Below are positions 7,987 through 15,844 of a stretch of 64,000 nucleotides of DNA, in pieces (within the stretch, counting starts at the first letter, position 1; each line of letters opens with the position of its first letter). The notes under the pieces are model-generated. The model did no database searches and was not told where the DNA came from. It saw only the letters and a list, made by a program, of their open reading frames with translations. Where the stretch lies: positions 1 through 64,000 of the forward strand of contig CAYRNY010000003.1 in assembly GCA_964425755.1 (NCBI GenBank). Reading direction: 5' to 3'. A program made the translations under genes and the position numbers. The stretch comes from CAYRNY01 sp964425755 (lineage in GTDB: Bacteria > Chloroflexota > Anaerolineae > Aggregatilineales > Aggregatilineaceae).

Positions 7987-9357
7987 TCACGTTTCCAGCG
8001 TCGCAAACTGATCGATGAATGTAGCAGTGAAGCGCATCGATGTGAAATAGTCCTCAAGCAGGATGTTCTCGTTGGGTGAGTGCGCGCGCATGTTTGGGTG
8101 CCATGTTGCCCCGGCAAAAACGACCGGGATGCCCAGCATCGCGCTGAGCGGGTAGAGCGGGCCGCTGCCGGGCAGCCAGGGCAGCATGATCGGTTCCTGG
8201 CCCCAGATATCGTTGCTTGCAGCGATCGCGGCGTGCTCCGGCAGGCTTCCCGGCGGTGATGTCGCGAACTCTTCGCCGCCAAGCTGGATGATATCGATAT
8301 CCGTGAACCCGCGCCGGTCCAGATGTTCGCGCAGCATGGTGTACGCCAGTTCGGAAGTGAGACCGTCCACCAGCCGGAAGTCAAGCTTCGCCATCGCTTC
8401 GGCGGGCAGGACGGTTTTCGACCCTGCGCCGCCGTAACCGGAATGGAATCCGCAGATCGTGATCGTCGGCGCACTGAGGTAGCGGCGGCGGGCAGCATGA
8501 TCGTCCATGCCGTTGAGCCATTCATCCAGCCCCCAGCGACGGCGCAGCGCGTCGAACTCCAACGGGACTGCGTCGATGCGCTGCCAGTTTTCGTCGCTCA
8601 ACGGCTGGACGTGTTCCATATAGCCATCGAGCGTGATCTCGTCCCGGTCATTCTTGAGCGTGCTCAGCGCCCACACCAGCCGCCACGCCGGGTTCACCAC
8701 GATCGGCGCGACGGACGAATGCAGGTCGTGGTCCGGGCCTTTGCAGCGTAACTCGAAGTAGGCCAACCCCTTGCCGCCCAGCCCGAACTCAGGCCGCCCG
8801 GCGTCGTTGTAGCCGCCGCCTTCCCACAGGATGCCATCGGCGCGGAGCATGGCGGCGTGTTCTTTGGCCCATTCCTCGAGGTGCACGCTGCCGATCTCTT
8901 CCTCACCTTCGACCACCCACTTGATGCGAACCGGCAGCTCGCTCTGTGAGTTGAGCCAGGCTTCTACAGCCTGAATCCGCGAGAGCAGTTCGCCCTTATC
9001 GTCCGACGTGCCGCGCCCGTAGATCACGCCGTCCTTGATCGTCATTTCGAAGGGCGGCGTTTCCCACAACTCGAGCGGGTCTTCCGGTTGTACGTCGTAG
9101 TGGTTGTAGATCATCAGCGTGCGCGCGGCGTCTTGCGGCCCGAGTTCGGCGTAGACGATCGGTGATCCGGGCGTTTCGTAGCGCGTGACGGACGCCCCCA
9201 GTGCTTCAAAGCGCCGTGCGACCAGGTCCGCCATTTCCGGAATGCCGCGCCCGTCTGCGGCAACACTGATCTGGCCGAGGAACTGCCCGAATTCGTCCAA
9301 AAAACGTTCGCGATTGTTTTCAAGATACGTGCTAAACGTACTGGTGTCGTATGCCAT
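7987..9357 (-). CDS. M20 family metallopeptidase (dipeptidase)
   Basis: 456 residues. Two-zinc ligands are visible: His86 in YNHYDVQPE, Asp119 in GRGTSDDKGE, the catalytic Glu pair in VVEGEEEIGS (about 152-153) and a late His in GATWHPNMRAHSPNEN. The lid/dimerisation domain starts around residue 195 with DLHSS. The family hydrolyses dipeptides or N-terminal residues of short peptides in the cytoplasm. It lies 36 bases downstream of the adenosine-specific-kinase-family gene, probably the same transcript. Confidence 0.93.
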   Translation of the reverse strand: MAYDTSTFSTYLENNRERFLDEFGQFLGQISVAADGRGIPEMADLVARRFEALGASVTRYETPGSPIVYAELGPQDAARTLMIYNHYDVQPEDPLELWETPPFEMTIKDGVIYGRGTSDDKGELLSRIQAVEAWLNSQSELPVRIKWVVEGEEEIGSVHLEEWAKEHAAMLRADGILWEGGGYNDAGRPEFGLGGKGLAYFELRCKGPDHDLHSSVAPIVVNPAWRLVWALSTLKNDRDEITLDGYMEHVQPLSDENWQRIDAVPLEFDALRRRWGLDEWLNGMDDHAARRRYLSAPTITICGFHSGYGGAGSKTVLPAEAMAKLDFRLVDGLTSELAYTMLREHLDRRGFTDIDIIQLGGEEFATSPPGSLPEHAAIAASNDIWGQEPIMLPWLPGSGPLYPLSAMLGIPVVFAGATWHPNMRAHSPNENILLEDYFTSMRFTATFIDQFATLET

Positions 9358-9393
9358 CGTTGTTAAGAGACTCCTGATTGGTGATGTGTTGCT

Positions 9394-9885
9394 TCAGCCG
9401 CCCAATTTGTAACCGATCGTGCGCAGCAGATTTACGCGCCACGCGATACCTTCCTCGTCCTCGACACCTTTGCTGGCAAAGCCATCGATCACGCCCAGGA
9501 TGCCGCGTCCTTGTTCGGTTTCGGCAATGATCACCTCGGTGGGGTTGGCCGTGGCGCAAAAGATACGCACGACCTCAGGCACCTGCTGTACGGCTTTTAA
9601 TACGTTAATTGGGTAAAAGCCTTCGCCCAGGAACAGGATGAAGGCATGTCCTGCCGACAGTGCCTGCGCGTTCTTGATCGCGAGTTGTTTCAGGTCGTCG
9701 TCGGTGCCGCTGTGACGGATCAAGCACGCGCCGGACGCCTCGCAGAACGCCAGCCCGAACGCGATGCCCGGCACAGCGGTTACCAACGCTTCGTGGATGT
9801 CCTCAACCGTTTTGATGAAATGGCTCTGGCCCAGAATAAAATTGATCGGTTCCGGTTTTTCGATTGTGACCGTGCTCAGGTTCAT
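9394..9885 (-). CDS. Adenosine-specific kinase family protein (PF04008)
   Basis: 163 residues from the ATG at 9885, preceded by AAAGGATGACAGG as Shine-Dalgarno; the 14-residue extension upstream is not needed. The sequence matches this small archaeal/bacterial family over its length: PINFILGQSHFIKTVEDIHE near the start, GLAFCEASGACLIRHSGTD, GHAFILFLGEGFYPINVLK and a C-terminal GRGILGVIDG. The name comes from an archaeal structure/activity report for the family; the physiological role here is unknown. Confidence 0.85.
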   Translation of the reverse strand: MNLSTVTIEKPEPINFILGQSHFIKTVEDIHEALVTAVPGIAFGLAFCEASGACLIRHSGTDDDLKQLAIKNAQALSAGHAFILFLGEGFYPINVLKAVQQVPEVVRIFCATANPTEVIIAETEQGRGILGVIDGFASKGVEDEEGIAWRVNLLRTIGYKLGG

Positions 9886-9945
9886 CCTGTCATCCTTTCG
9901 GTACTCTCTATTCGTTGCATGTAGCATAGCCTGTCTTTGCGGTAT

Positions 9946-9982
9946 AGAAAAACCCGCCTGTCCTCAGCGAGTGACAGGCGGG
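9946..9982 (-). terminator. Rho-independent terminator of the 10296 gene
   Basis: On the minus strand a perfect 10-bp stem CCCGCCTGTC/GACAGGCGGG with a 10-base loop is followed by TTTTTC. It lies about 40 bases after the stop at 10024. Confidence 0.85.
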
Positions 9983-10023
9983 GGCAACAGCCGGTACAGC
10001 ATGGCGTACCAGGTGGGGCACGG

Positions 10024-10296
10024 CTACTTGGTGGCGGGATCGGTGCGCGGTTGATCCTGCGACGTGTCCTCGATGTCGTCTTCCCAACTGACGATCCAGA
10101 TGCACAACCCGGCCACTACGATGGTTGCGACGATCAACGCGATCCAGTTCCCGGTCGTCAACCCGACATCACGCGCTTCATAAGCCAGTAGCACGATACA
10201 CCCCACGGACAGCACAATCCATGCCGTGATGCGCGGCCAAGTCTCGATCACGTTTATTAGAGGACCGATCCCCGGTTGTTGTCTTAGCTTTTCCAC
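10024..10296 (-). CDS. Small two-helix membrane protein, unknown
   Basis: 90 residues with two hydrophobic segments (about 24-42 and 50-70) and a polar, acidic C-terminal tail. The prediction is an inner-membrane protein with both ends on the same side. No family recognised. It is downstream of coaE (61 bases) on the same strand and ends at a strong terminator, so it may be the last gene of that transcript. Confidence 0.75.
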   Translation of the reverse strand: MEKLRQQPGIGPLINVIETWPRITAWIVLSVGCIVLLAYEARDVGLTTGNWIALIVATIVVAGLCIWIVSWEDDIEDTSQDQPRTDPATK

Positions 10297-10357
10297 GATA
10301 CGCCTCTTCGCCTGGTAATGATTGCCCTGGTTATTGATAAGTATGCTGGCTGTGTCT

Positions 10358-11521
10358 TTACAGCGGTTTCAGCACCCGTTCGGCGCGCAGCTTCTTCGAG
10401 AAAATCTCGTAGCCGTCCGGGCGCGCTTCGCGGGCCGCCTCGCGCCATGCAGGAACTTTGATCTCTTCGAGCGCTTTATGCTCGTAGCCGGCCTGCTTGA
10501 GTGCGGCAACCGTCTCCGCCGGTTCGGACGTCGGGAGGAAAATGTAACCGACCTCGCTCTGCAATTCCCGCGAGGCGCGCTCCATTGCGTCGACCAGCGC
10601 CGCGGTGACCGGTGAGGCCGGTACGTCATTTTCAATCAACAATTCATCACAACGCGTGACGAGGTTTTCAACGACGAAACCGATCAGCCCGACGGGCCGG
10701 TCATCCACCATCGCGAGCATATACGATTTCATCAGCACGTCATACCGGTCGACTGCTTTGCCCAGGTGTTCTTTGAGCAGGTTAACGATCATGTCCGCAT
10801 TGCCGGGCTTGCCGCGCACAATGGCTATTTTCTCCGCCGGGAGTGCTTCAGCTTGCCCGGTCGCCGTCCTCGCTTGCGCCGCTGGCGCGAGCGTTTCATC
10901 ATCGCGGTCAGCACGGTCCCGGATGCCGGGAATCTTGTTCCACGCGGCGCGTACCTGTTTCCAGGTATCTTCAGGGGTGCGGTTGTTGACGATCACGACA
11001 TCGGCCTGGGCCAGTTTGTCGGCCTGCGAATTCTGCACGCGGATGCGCTTGAGCGCCTCGGATGCGGGCAGCCCGCGCTTTTCTAGCCGTTTAACCTGGT
11101 TTTCCTCGGAAGCGTCCACAACCCAGACCGCATCGCACGATTCGGCCAGCCCGCTTTCGAAGAGCTTGATCGCTTCGACAACGATGACATCGTGCTGCGC
11201 GCGCTGGATCAACGTGTCGATCGCGCGACCGACTACCGGGTGCGTGATGCGCTCCAGCGTTTTGAGGGCGTCGGGATGTGCAAACGCCACCGCGCCAAGC
11301 TTGGAACGGTCGATCCGTTTTTCCGAATCCAAGATCCACTGGCCGAACATCGCAATTGTCGGTTTGTACGCCGGTGCGCCCGGTGCCATCGCCTGGTGTG
11401 CCAGCCCGTCGGCATCAATCGTATAAGCGCCGAGATGTTCCAGCATTCGGCGCACCAGGCTTTTGCCCATTGCAATGTTGCCCGTGAGGCCGATTACATA
11501 TTTTCCAGACCAGCGACCCAC
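10358..11521 (-). CDS. coaE: Dephospho-CoA kinase fused to a C-terminal GNAT-like domain
   Basis: 387 residues against about 200 for a normal CoaE. Residues 1-205 are CoaE: P-loop GLTGNIAMGKS (11-21), IDADGLAHQ (35-43), ERITHPVVG, VVEAIKLFESGL and VDASEENQVKRL. It phosphorylates dephospho-CoA in the last step of CoA synthesis. A Pro/Ala-rich linker (about 205-235) leads to a region (about 240-387) with an acetyltransferase-like look (MLAMVDDRPVGLIGFVVE, then a helix, then AALKQAGYE); GNAT is a tentative call. GTG start at 11521 with GGAGG 7 bases upstream. Confidence 0.9.
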   Translation of the reverse strand: MGRWSGKYVIGLTGNIAMGKSLVRRMLEHLGAYTIDADGLAHQAMAPGAPAYKPTIAMFGQWILDSEKRIDRSKLGAVAFAHPDALKTLERITHPVVGRAIDTLIQRAQHDVIVVEAIKLFESGLAESCDAVWVVDASEENQVKRLEKRGLPASEALKRIRVQNSQADKLAQADVVIVNNRTPEDTWKQVRAAWNKIPGIRDRADRDDETLAPAAQARTATGQAEALPAEKIAIVRGKPGNADMIVNLLKEHLGKAVDRYDVLMKSYMLAMVDDRPVGLIGFVVENLVTRCDELLIENDVPASPVTAALVDAMERASRELQSEVGYIFLPTSEPAETVAALKQAGYEHKALEEIKVPAWREAAREARPDGYEIFSKKLRAERVLKPL

Positions 11522-11697
11522 GGCATTTCCTCCGGTGTTTATGTTTTCAACAATGGTTTAAGTTTAGCATGATCATTGTAACTTGCACGGGGGGTTCGGT
11601 CAAACGTTTTGGGCGGGTGAATTCCGATGTTCACAACAGTTTTATTTTTGTGAAGACAGCACTACATGGACGTGTGTTCTTGCGGGATCGGTTTGCT

Positions 11698-11726
11698 TTG
11701 ACAATTCCTGCCGTGTATGCTATCAT
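11698..11726 (+). promoter_or_regulatory. Strong sigma70-type promoter
   Basis: TTGACA (11698-11703), a 17-base spacer and TATCAT (11721-11726). Transcription should start near 11733, about 35 bases before a 21-codon ORF with a near-perfect Shine-Dalgarno. The promoter faces the RIO kinase gene. Confidence 0.75.
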
Positions 11727-11768
11727 GCCCAGCGTCGTCCGCGGTTGTTATAAGGAGGCGTATACAGT

Positions 11769-11834
11769 ATGGCTAAAAACGGAATGGTAGCGGTCCGTGT
11801 TGGTCAGGGTACGCCTGCTGTCTGCCACGCGTAA
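11769..11834 (+). CDS. 21-codon leader ORF or small peptide
   Basis: Encodes MAKNGMVAVRVGQGTPAVCHA and then TAA. TAAGGAGG lies 9 bases before the ATG, and the strong promoter at 11698-11726 lies directly upstream. The next gene (RIO kinase) begins 378 bases later, so this may be a leader peptide of that transcript or an independent small protein. The peptide has no run of one amino acid of the kind seen in attenuators, no signal peptide and a single Cys near its end. No homologue recognised. Confidence 0.5.
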   Translation: MAKNGMVAVRVGQGTPAVCHA

Positions 11835-12212
11835 CGCTTTGCGTTTCTCCGCTGAGTGTAAATAACATCAGCATCCTCTAGAAACCGCTTCTAGATTCAC
11901 GCAACAGCGCAACCAGAGCATCATCAGCGCAGCATGTAGGTGTGCCCATCTCCGTTGGGAGGAGAATGCTGGCGCAGCGTTGCTGTGGTGATAGCGTTGT
12001 TGGCGCGCGTTGTTTGCCATGCTTGTATCCCCGCCAGGGTTGCGTGCTGATTCTTCTCACAATCCGATGCTGCCGTCTGCGTTGTCCGTAAGGGTGCGTC
12101 ACCGGCAGCACGCGATGCGTATTCAAAGCACACATGGCGAACTGCATTGTCCGGATCAACAGCATATCCACAATGCACGCAAATCAAGCAACCAGGGGAG
12201 AATCCTGCACCG
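11835..12212 (+). other. Unexplained 378-base interval before the RIO kinase gene
   Basis: No convincing gene on the plus strand. An inverted repeat TCTAGAA/TTCTAGA (11877-11895, 5-base loop) follows the small ORF. The minus strand holds an open frame of 99 codons (11924-12223) with a CxxC motif, discussed under findings. The interval would be an untranslated leader if the 11698 promoter drives the kinase gene. Confidence 0.4.
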
Positions 12213-13178
12213 ATGTCGAACAAATGGAATCTGGACGACGATCGCTACGACGCGTTCGCCGAAGAGTTTGATCCCGTGAACTACGACCGGAAAGCGCGGC
12301 GCAAACGCAAACCGCGCCATAAACCGAAGAAGTCCGTCGAGGACGTGATCGAGACGATCGCTGATCCGGTCGGGTTGGAAGGCGGCTTTGAGACAACCTA
12401 CCGGCCTTCGAAGTATGAGTCGGGATGGCTGCTAGAGTCGCTGGAAACACTCTTTGACCAGCAGCTGATCACGGACGTGCTGGCGCTGGTCACCGGTGGC
12501 AAGGAAGCCAGCGTCTACTGCTGTGCGGCGCACGAGTCGACCGGCGTCGAATGGCTGGCGGCGAAGGTTTACCGCCCCCGCATGTTCCGCCAACTGCGCA
12601 ACGACCACGTGTATCGTGAGGGCCGCGAGGTCATCATGGGCGATGGCACGCGCATCAATGATAGCGACTTTCGCGAGATGCGCGCGATCACGAAGGGAAC
12701 CGGGTTTGGCCGCGAGGTGCTGCACACGTCGTGGCTGATGCACGAGTACAAGACGCTCCAGACCTTACATGCTGCTGGGGCGGCTGTGCCGAAGGCATGG
12801 GCGATCGGCGACAACGTGATCTTGATGGATTACATTGGCGACGCTAAGTTGGCCGCACCGACCCTGAACACCGTCCGGCTGGAGCCTGATGAGGCGGCGC
12901 GTCTGTTTGAGGAGGTGCTGCATAACGTCCGGATCATGCTGCAGCACGGGATGATACACGGCGATCTGTCGGCGTATAACATCCTGTATAATGCCGGGGC
13001 GATCGTGTTCATCGACTTTCCACAGGTTACTGGGATCGCCAGCAATCCGAACGCGCATTACATCTTGCGGCGTGATGTAACACGTGTGTGCGAGTACTTC
13101 GCGCAACAAGGCGTTGAGCGCGACCCGGTTTCGCTGGCTGAGGAATTGTGGTTCGAGTATGGTTACGGCGATCTCTGA
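12213..13178 (+). CDS. RIO-type serine/threonine protein kinase
   Basis: 321 residues from the ATG at 12213 (GGGGAG 12 bases upstream); the open frame extends upstream without conservation. Basic N-terminal tail (about 26-40, RKARRKRKPRHKPKK). RIO signature: nucleotide-binding loop TGGKEASVY (94-102), Lys118 in AAKVYRP, catalytic loop HGDLSAYNIL with Asp251 and Asn256, and metal-binding Asp268 in IDFPQ. RIO kinases act in ribosome maturation in archaea and eukaryotes; the bacterial substrates are not established. The basic tail would suit an RNA or ribosome partner, which is inference. A terminator follows. Confidence 0.93.
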   Translation: MSNKWNLDDDRYDAFAEEFDPVNYDRKARRKRKPRHKPKKSVEDVIETIADPVGLEGGFETTYRPSKYESGWLLESLETLFDQQLITDVLALVTGGKEASVYCCAAHESTGVEWLAAKVYRPRMFRQLRNDHVYREGREVIMGDGTRINDSDFREMRAITKGTGFGREVLHTSWLMHEYKTLQTLHAAGAAVPKAWAIGDNVILMDYIGDAKLAAPTLNTVRLEPDEAARLFEEVLHNVRIMLQHGMIHGDLSAYNILYNAGAIVFIDFPQVTGIASNPNAHYILRRDVTRVCEYFAQQGVERDPVSLAEELWFEYGYGDL

Positions 13179-13210
13179 TGTCGCGTTTCCGTCGCCAAGC
13201 AGTTCAGCTA

Positions 13211-13240
13211 CCCCCGGCTTCAGGGCCGGGGGTTGTTTTT
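13211..13240 (+). terminator. Rho-independent terminator after the RIO kinase gene
   Basis: Stem CCCCCGGC/GCCGGGGG with loop TTCAGG, then TTGTTTTT, 33 bases after the stop. Confidence 0.9.
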
Positions 13241-13393
13241 CGGGCTTTGCTGCTGTAGTCGGTTGGGGTAGTCACTTTCTGTTTTGTCAGGTGTTATAAG
13301 TAGTGTTGACAAAATTGGGCATTTGCGACGGCTTGTCTGCATAATCACTACAGGTTACATCGTTGATGATTTTGGGGTGAGTGGAGCCAACGT

Positions 13394-14248
13394 ATGACGA
13401 GAATTGCAGTGATCACGGATAGCGGGTGTGATCTGCCCGATGATGTGCTGGCGACGTATGATATTGACTTGGTGCCGTTGTACATCATTTGGGGTCGGGA
13501 AGAATTGCGCGATCGTGTTGACATTGCACCGGGCGCGTTTTACCAGCGCCTGGTCGATGATCCGGTGCAGCCGACCACATCACAGCCGCATCCTGCTGAC
13601 TTCGCGCGGGCAATTGAAGCGCAGGCACAGCGTGGCGCGGAGGCAGTCGTGATCTTCACGATCAGCGGTGGCATGAGCAGCACGTACAGTTCCGCGTTGC
13701 AAGCGGCAGAAATGGTCGATCTGCCGGTGCACGTGGTCGACACGCGCGCCAACTCTTTGACGCAAGGGTTTCAGGTGCTGGCGGCGGTGCGGGTGCGGGA
13801 TGCCGGGGGCGGGGTTGCGGAAATGCTCGCGGCGGCGGAGCAGGTGCGCCGGAATGCGGTCACGCTGCTGCACGTCGATACGCTTGAGTATCTGCACCGG
13901 GGTGGCCGCATCGGACTCGCGGTGAAGTGGGTCGGCACAATCTTGAACCTCAAGCCACAGCTTTACGTCGACCATGAAACCGGTCGCATCGAGCCGGGGA
14001 CGCGCTCGCGCAGCCGGCCCCAGGCGCTCAGAAAACTCTATAGCGACTTTTTCGGCCAGCTCGATACCTCAAAACCGCTGCATGTTGGTATTGTCCACAG
14101 CGAGCGCCGCGCTGATGCCGACGCGTGGGCCGCGCAGATCGCGCGCGAATATCAGCCCGTTGAGTTGCTGATCAGTGTGACGTCGCCTGTCATGGGCGTG
14201 CATACCGGCCCCGGCGCGATGGCGCTGTGCGGCTACGTAGAGGTGTGA
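13394..14248 (+). CDS. DegV family fatty-acid-binding protein
   Basis: 284 residues, the normal family length. Typical motifs: ITDSGCDLP at the N-terminus, TTSQPHPADF, FTISGGMSSTYSSA, VVDTRANSLTQGF, LEYLHRGGRIG and a C-terminal VMGVHTGPGAMALCGY. DegV/FakB proteins hold a fatty acid for the kinase FakA, which phosphorylates it for phospholipid synthesis; no fakA gene is in this window. ATG at 13394 with GTGGAG upstream. Apparently monocistronic. Confidence 0.94.
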   Translation: MTRIAVITDSGCDLPDDVLATYDIDLVPLYIIWGREELRDRVDIAPGAFYQRLVDDPVQPTTSQPHPADFARAIEAQAQRGAEAVVIFTISGGMSSTYSSALQAAEMVDLPVHVVDTRANSLTQGFQVLAAVRVRDAGGGVAEMLAAAEQVRRNAVTLLHVDTLEYLHRGGRIGLAVKWVGTILNLKPQLYVDHETGRIEPGTRSRSRPQALRKLYSDFFGQLDTSKPLHVGIVHSERRADADAWAAQIAREYQPVELLISVTSPVMGVHTGPGAMALCGYVEV

Positions 14249-14308
14249 ACCGTCCCTTTTTGAAACGTTATGAGATGATCGTCCGCGACTCTGTCCGGGC
14301 GGTTTTTT
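14248..14308 (+). terminator. Possible terminator after the DegV gene
   Basis: AACCGTCC (14248-14255) can pair with GGGCGGTT (14297-14304), which runs into TTTTTT. The loop is about 41 bases, longer than usual, so the call is moderate. Confidence 0.45.
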
Positions 14309-14328
14309 GTTCGCAGGGCCGTTTCCCG

Positions 14329-14357
14329 TTGCAGTTATGGCGGGGAATAAGTACATT
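14329..14357 (+). promoter_or_regulatory. Promoter of the aldo/keto reductase gene
   Basis: TTGCAG (14329-14334), a 17-base spacer and TACATT (14352-14357), 41 bases before the start codon. Confidence 0.5.
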
Positions 14358-14398
14358 CTATGTGGGTTTAAGACAAACGCACTTAAGGAGAGAGGCGA

Positions 14399-15352
14399 AT
14401 GAAATACCGTCGTTTGGGGCAGGCTGGGATGAAGGTCAGCGAACTGAGCTTGGGAGGCTGGACGACATTCGGTGAGAGCTTGACGGATCGCCGGCTCGCT
14501 CGCGATATCATCACGACAGCATACGATAACGGCATTAACTTCTTCGATATCGCCGATATGTATGCAAAGGGCGAGGCGGAACGCTTGATGGGATCGATCC
14601 TCAAGCTGTTCCCGCGCCACACGCTGGTGATATCCAGCAAGCTTTACTGGCCAATGAGCGACGACGTCAACGACCGAGGCCTGTCGCGCAAGCACATCAT
14701 GGAAAGTATTGACAAGTCGCTGCAACGTATCGGTACGGACTATCTCGACATCTACTTCTGCCACCGCTATGACGAGGAAACGCCGGTCGAAGAGACCGTC
14801 CGTGCGATGGATGATCTGATCCACCAGGGCAAGATTCTGTATTGGGGCACGAGCGAATGGACCGGCGCACAGATTCAGGAAGCGCTCGACATTTGCGAGA
14901 AGTACAATCTGTACAAACCGCAGGTCGAGCAGCCGGAGTACAACATGCTGACGCGTGCAAAGGTCGAAGATGATGTGCTGCCTGTCGCCGAGGCGAACGG
15001 CATGGGTCTGGTGGTGTTTAGCCCGCTCGCCAGTGGACTGCTGACCGGCAAGTACGATGAGGGCATTCCGGAGGACAGCCGGTTGGCGCGCCTGGATTGG
15101 CTGCGCGAAAGCCTGTACCGGGAAGAGGTGGTCAACGCTATCCGCAAGCTGAAGCCGATCGCCGATGAACTTGGCGTCACACGGGCCCAGTTGGCGATCG
15201 CCTGGACGCTGCGCAAGTCGGGCGTCAGCAGTGCGATCACCGGGGCGACCAAAGTGAGCCAGATCGAAGATACGCTCAAGGCGGTCACGATCGAACTCGA
15301 TGACGATGTCCAGCAGCGCCTCGAGGCGATTCTGGCCCCGCTACGCCAGTAA
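14399..15352 (+). CDS. Aldo/keto reductase (voltage-gated K+ channel beta-subunit-like)
   Basis: 317 residues. The AKR tetrad is readable: Asp and Tyr in FDIADMYAKGEAE (about 50-55), Lys in LVISSKLYWP and His in IYFCHRYDEETPVEET. The NADPH-binding end is SGVSSAITGATKVSQIED. The subgroup features (YRRLGQAGMKVSELSLGGW, WGTSEW, FSPLASGLLTGKY) point to the KCNAB/YghZ type, NADPH-dependent reductases of aldehydes and ketones. The physiological substrate is not deducible. Start chosen for AAGGAGAG just upstream of the ATG. Own promoter and terminator. Confidence 0.94.
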   Translation: MKYRRLGQAGMKVSELSLGGWTTFGESLTDRRLARDIITTAYDNGINFFDIADMYAKGEAERLMGSILKLFPRHTLVISSKLYWPMSDDVNDRGLSRKHIMESIDKSLQRIGTDYLDIYFCHRYDEETPVEETVRAMDDLIHQGKILYWGTSEWTGAQIQEALDICEKYNLYKPQVEQPEYNMLTRAKVEDDVLPVAEANGMGLVVFSPLASGLLTGKYDEGIPEDSRLARLDWLRESLYREEVVNAIRKLKPIADELGVTRAQLAIAWTLRKSGVSSAITGATKVSQIEDTLKAVTIELDDDVQQRLEAILAPLRQ

Positions 15353-15413
15353 GTCTCGGAAGCGCGGTGTGTGGCATGGCCCACGACCGGCCCGGATACA
15401 ACGCGAATACGCT

Positions 15414-15456
15414 CACTGCGCGGGGTAGAGCGCATCTGCCTCGCGCAGTGTTGTTT
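15414..15456 (+). terminator. Terminator after the aldo/keto reductase gene
   Basis: 9-bp stem CACTGCGCG/CGCGCAGTG with a 19-base loop, followed by TTGTTT. Confidence 0.7.
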
Positions 15457-15545
15457 GGGACGCGCGCGTTCCACCCCGTGAAAAATGTAGTGTTTTGCCC
15501 CAAGAATTCGTGCCGTGATTGTGCAATTTCACCAAAGCATCTACG

Positions 15546-15575
15546 GTGACATGATCCAGGATTCGGTAGTATAGT
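15546..15575 (+). promoter_or_regulatory. Candidate promoter of the livK-type gene
   Basis: GTGACA (15546-15551), an 18-base spacer and TATAGT (15570-15575). It would give a 5' leader of about 260 bases. Confidence 0.4.
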
Positions 15576-15844
15576 GCGACAATTCCTATGACGGTTTGGC
15601 AATCGGTGAAAGACTCTGTTACTTTTAAAGATAATTTCTTGAAAATCGAACACTTCCCGTATGGCGGGAAACCGCCGAAGGACTGGCGATGCCAGGAAGG
15701 AGGTGACGTGCGCGCTTAAGGCAAAGATGATCGCGAGCTTATCACATCATCGTGAGCTTGTCACACCTGTTGAGGAAATTAAGGGCACCTGCCCGCTCGT
15801 GATTCGTCACGAGCACGTTGATTATGCTGAGGAGAATACACACC
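15576..15844 (+). other. Structured leader upstream of the branched-chain amino acid binding-protein gene
   Basis: About 270 bases with no conventional gene. In order: hairpin GGCGG-GAAA-CCGCC (15663-15676), hairpin CTGGC-GAT-GCCAG (15683-15695), a full-length Shine-Dalgarno AAGGAGGTGA (15697-15706) in front of GTG-CGC-GCT-TAA (15708-15719), two direct repeats GAGCTT(A/G)TCACA (15735-15746 and 15754-15765), and an 8-bp hairpin closed by TTCG, GCTCGTGA/TCACGAGC (15795-15814). I could not match it to a known riboswitch class. Confidence 0.55.

Noticed and set aside
10605..11426. 273-codon open frame on the plus strand
   Set aside because: Antisense to coaE, Ser/Ala-rich and without recognisable features.
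11569..11790. 73-codon plus-strand frame before the small ORF
   Set aside because: It contains the TTGACA/TATCAT promoter and overlaps the better-supported 21-codon ORF in another frame; no Shine-Dalgarno of note.
15663..15716. Known riboswitch (c-di-GMP, ZTP, glycine or guanidine types) in the liv leader
   Set aside because: The hairpins lack the conserved loops of these classes; only isolated words match.
15735..15765. CRP/FNR-like site around GTGAGCTTGTCAC
   Set aside because: The half-sites are 5 bases apart rather than 6 and the second copy is imperfect. Recorded only as a direct repeat.
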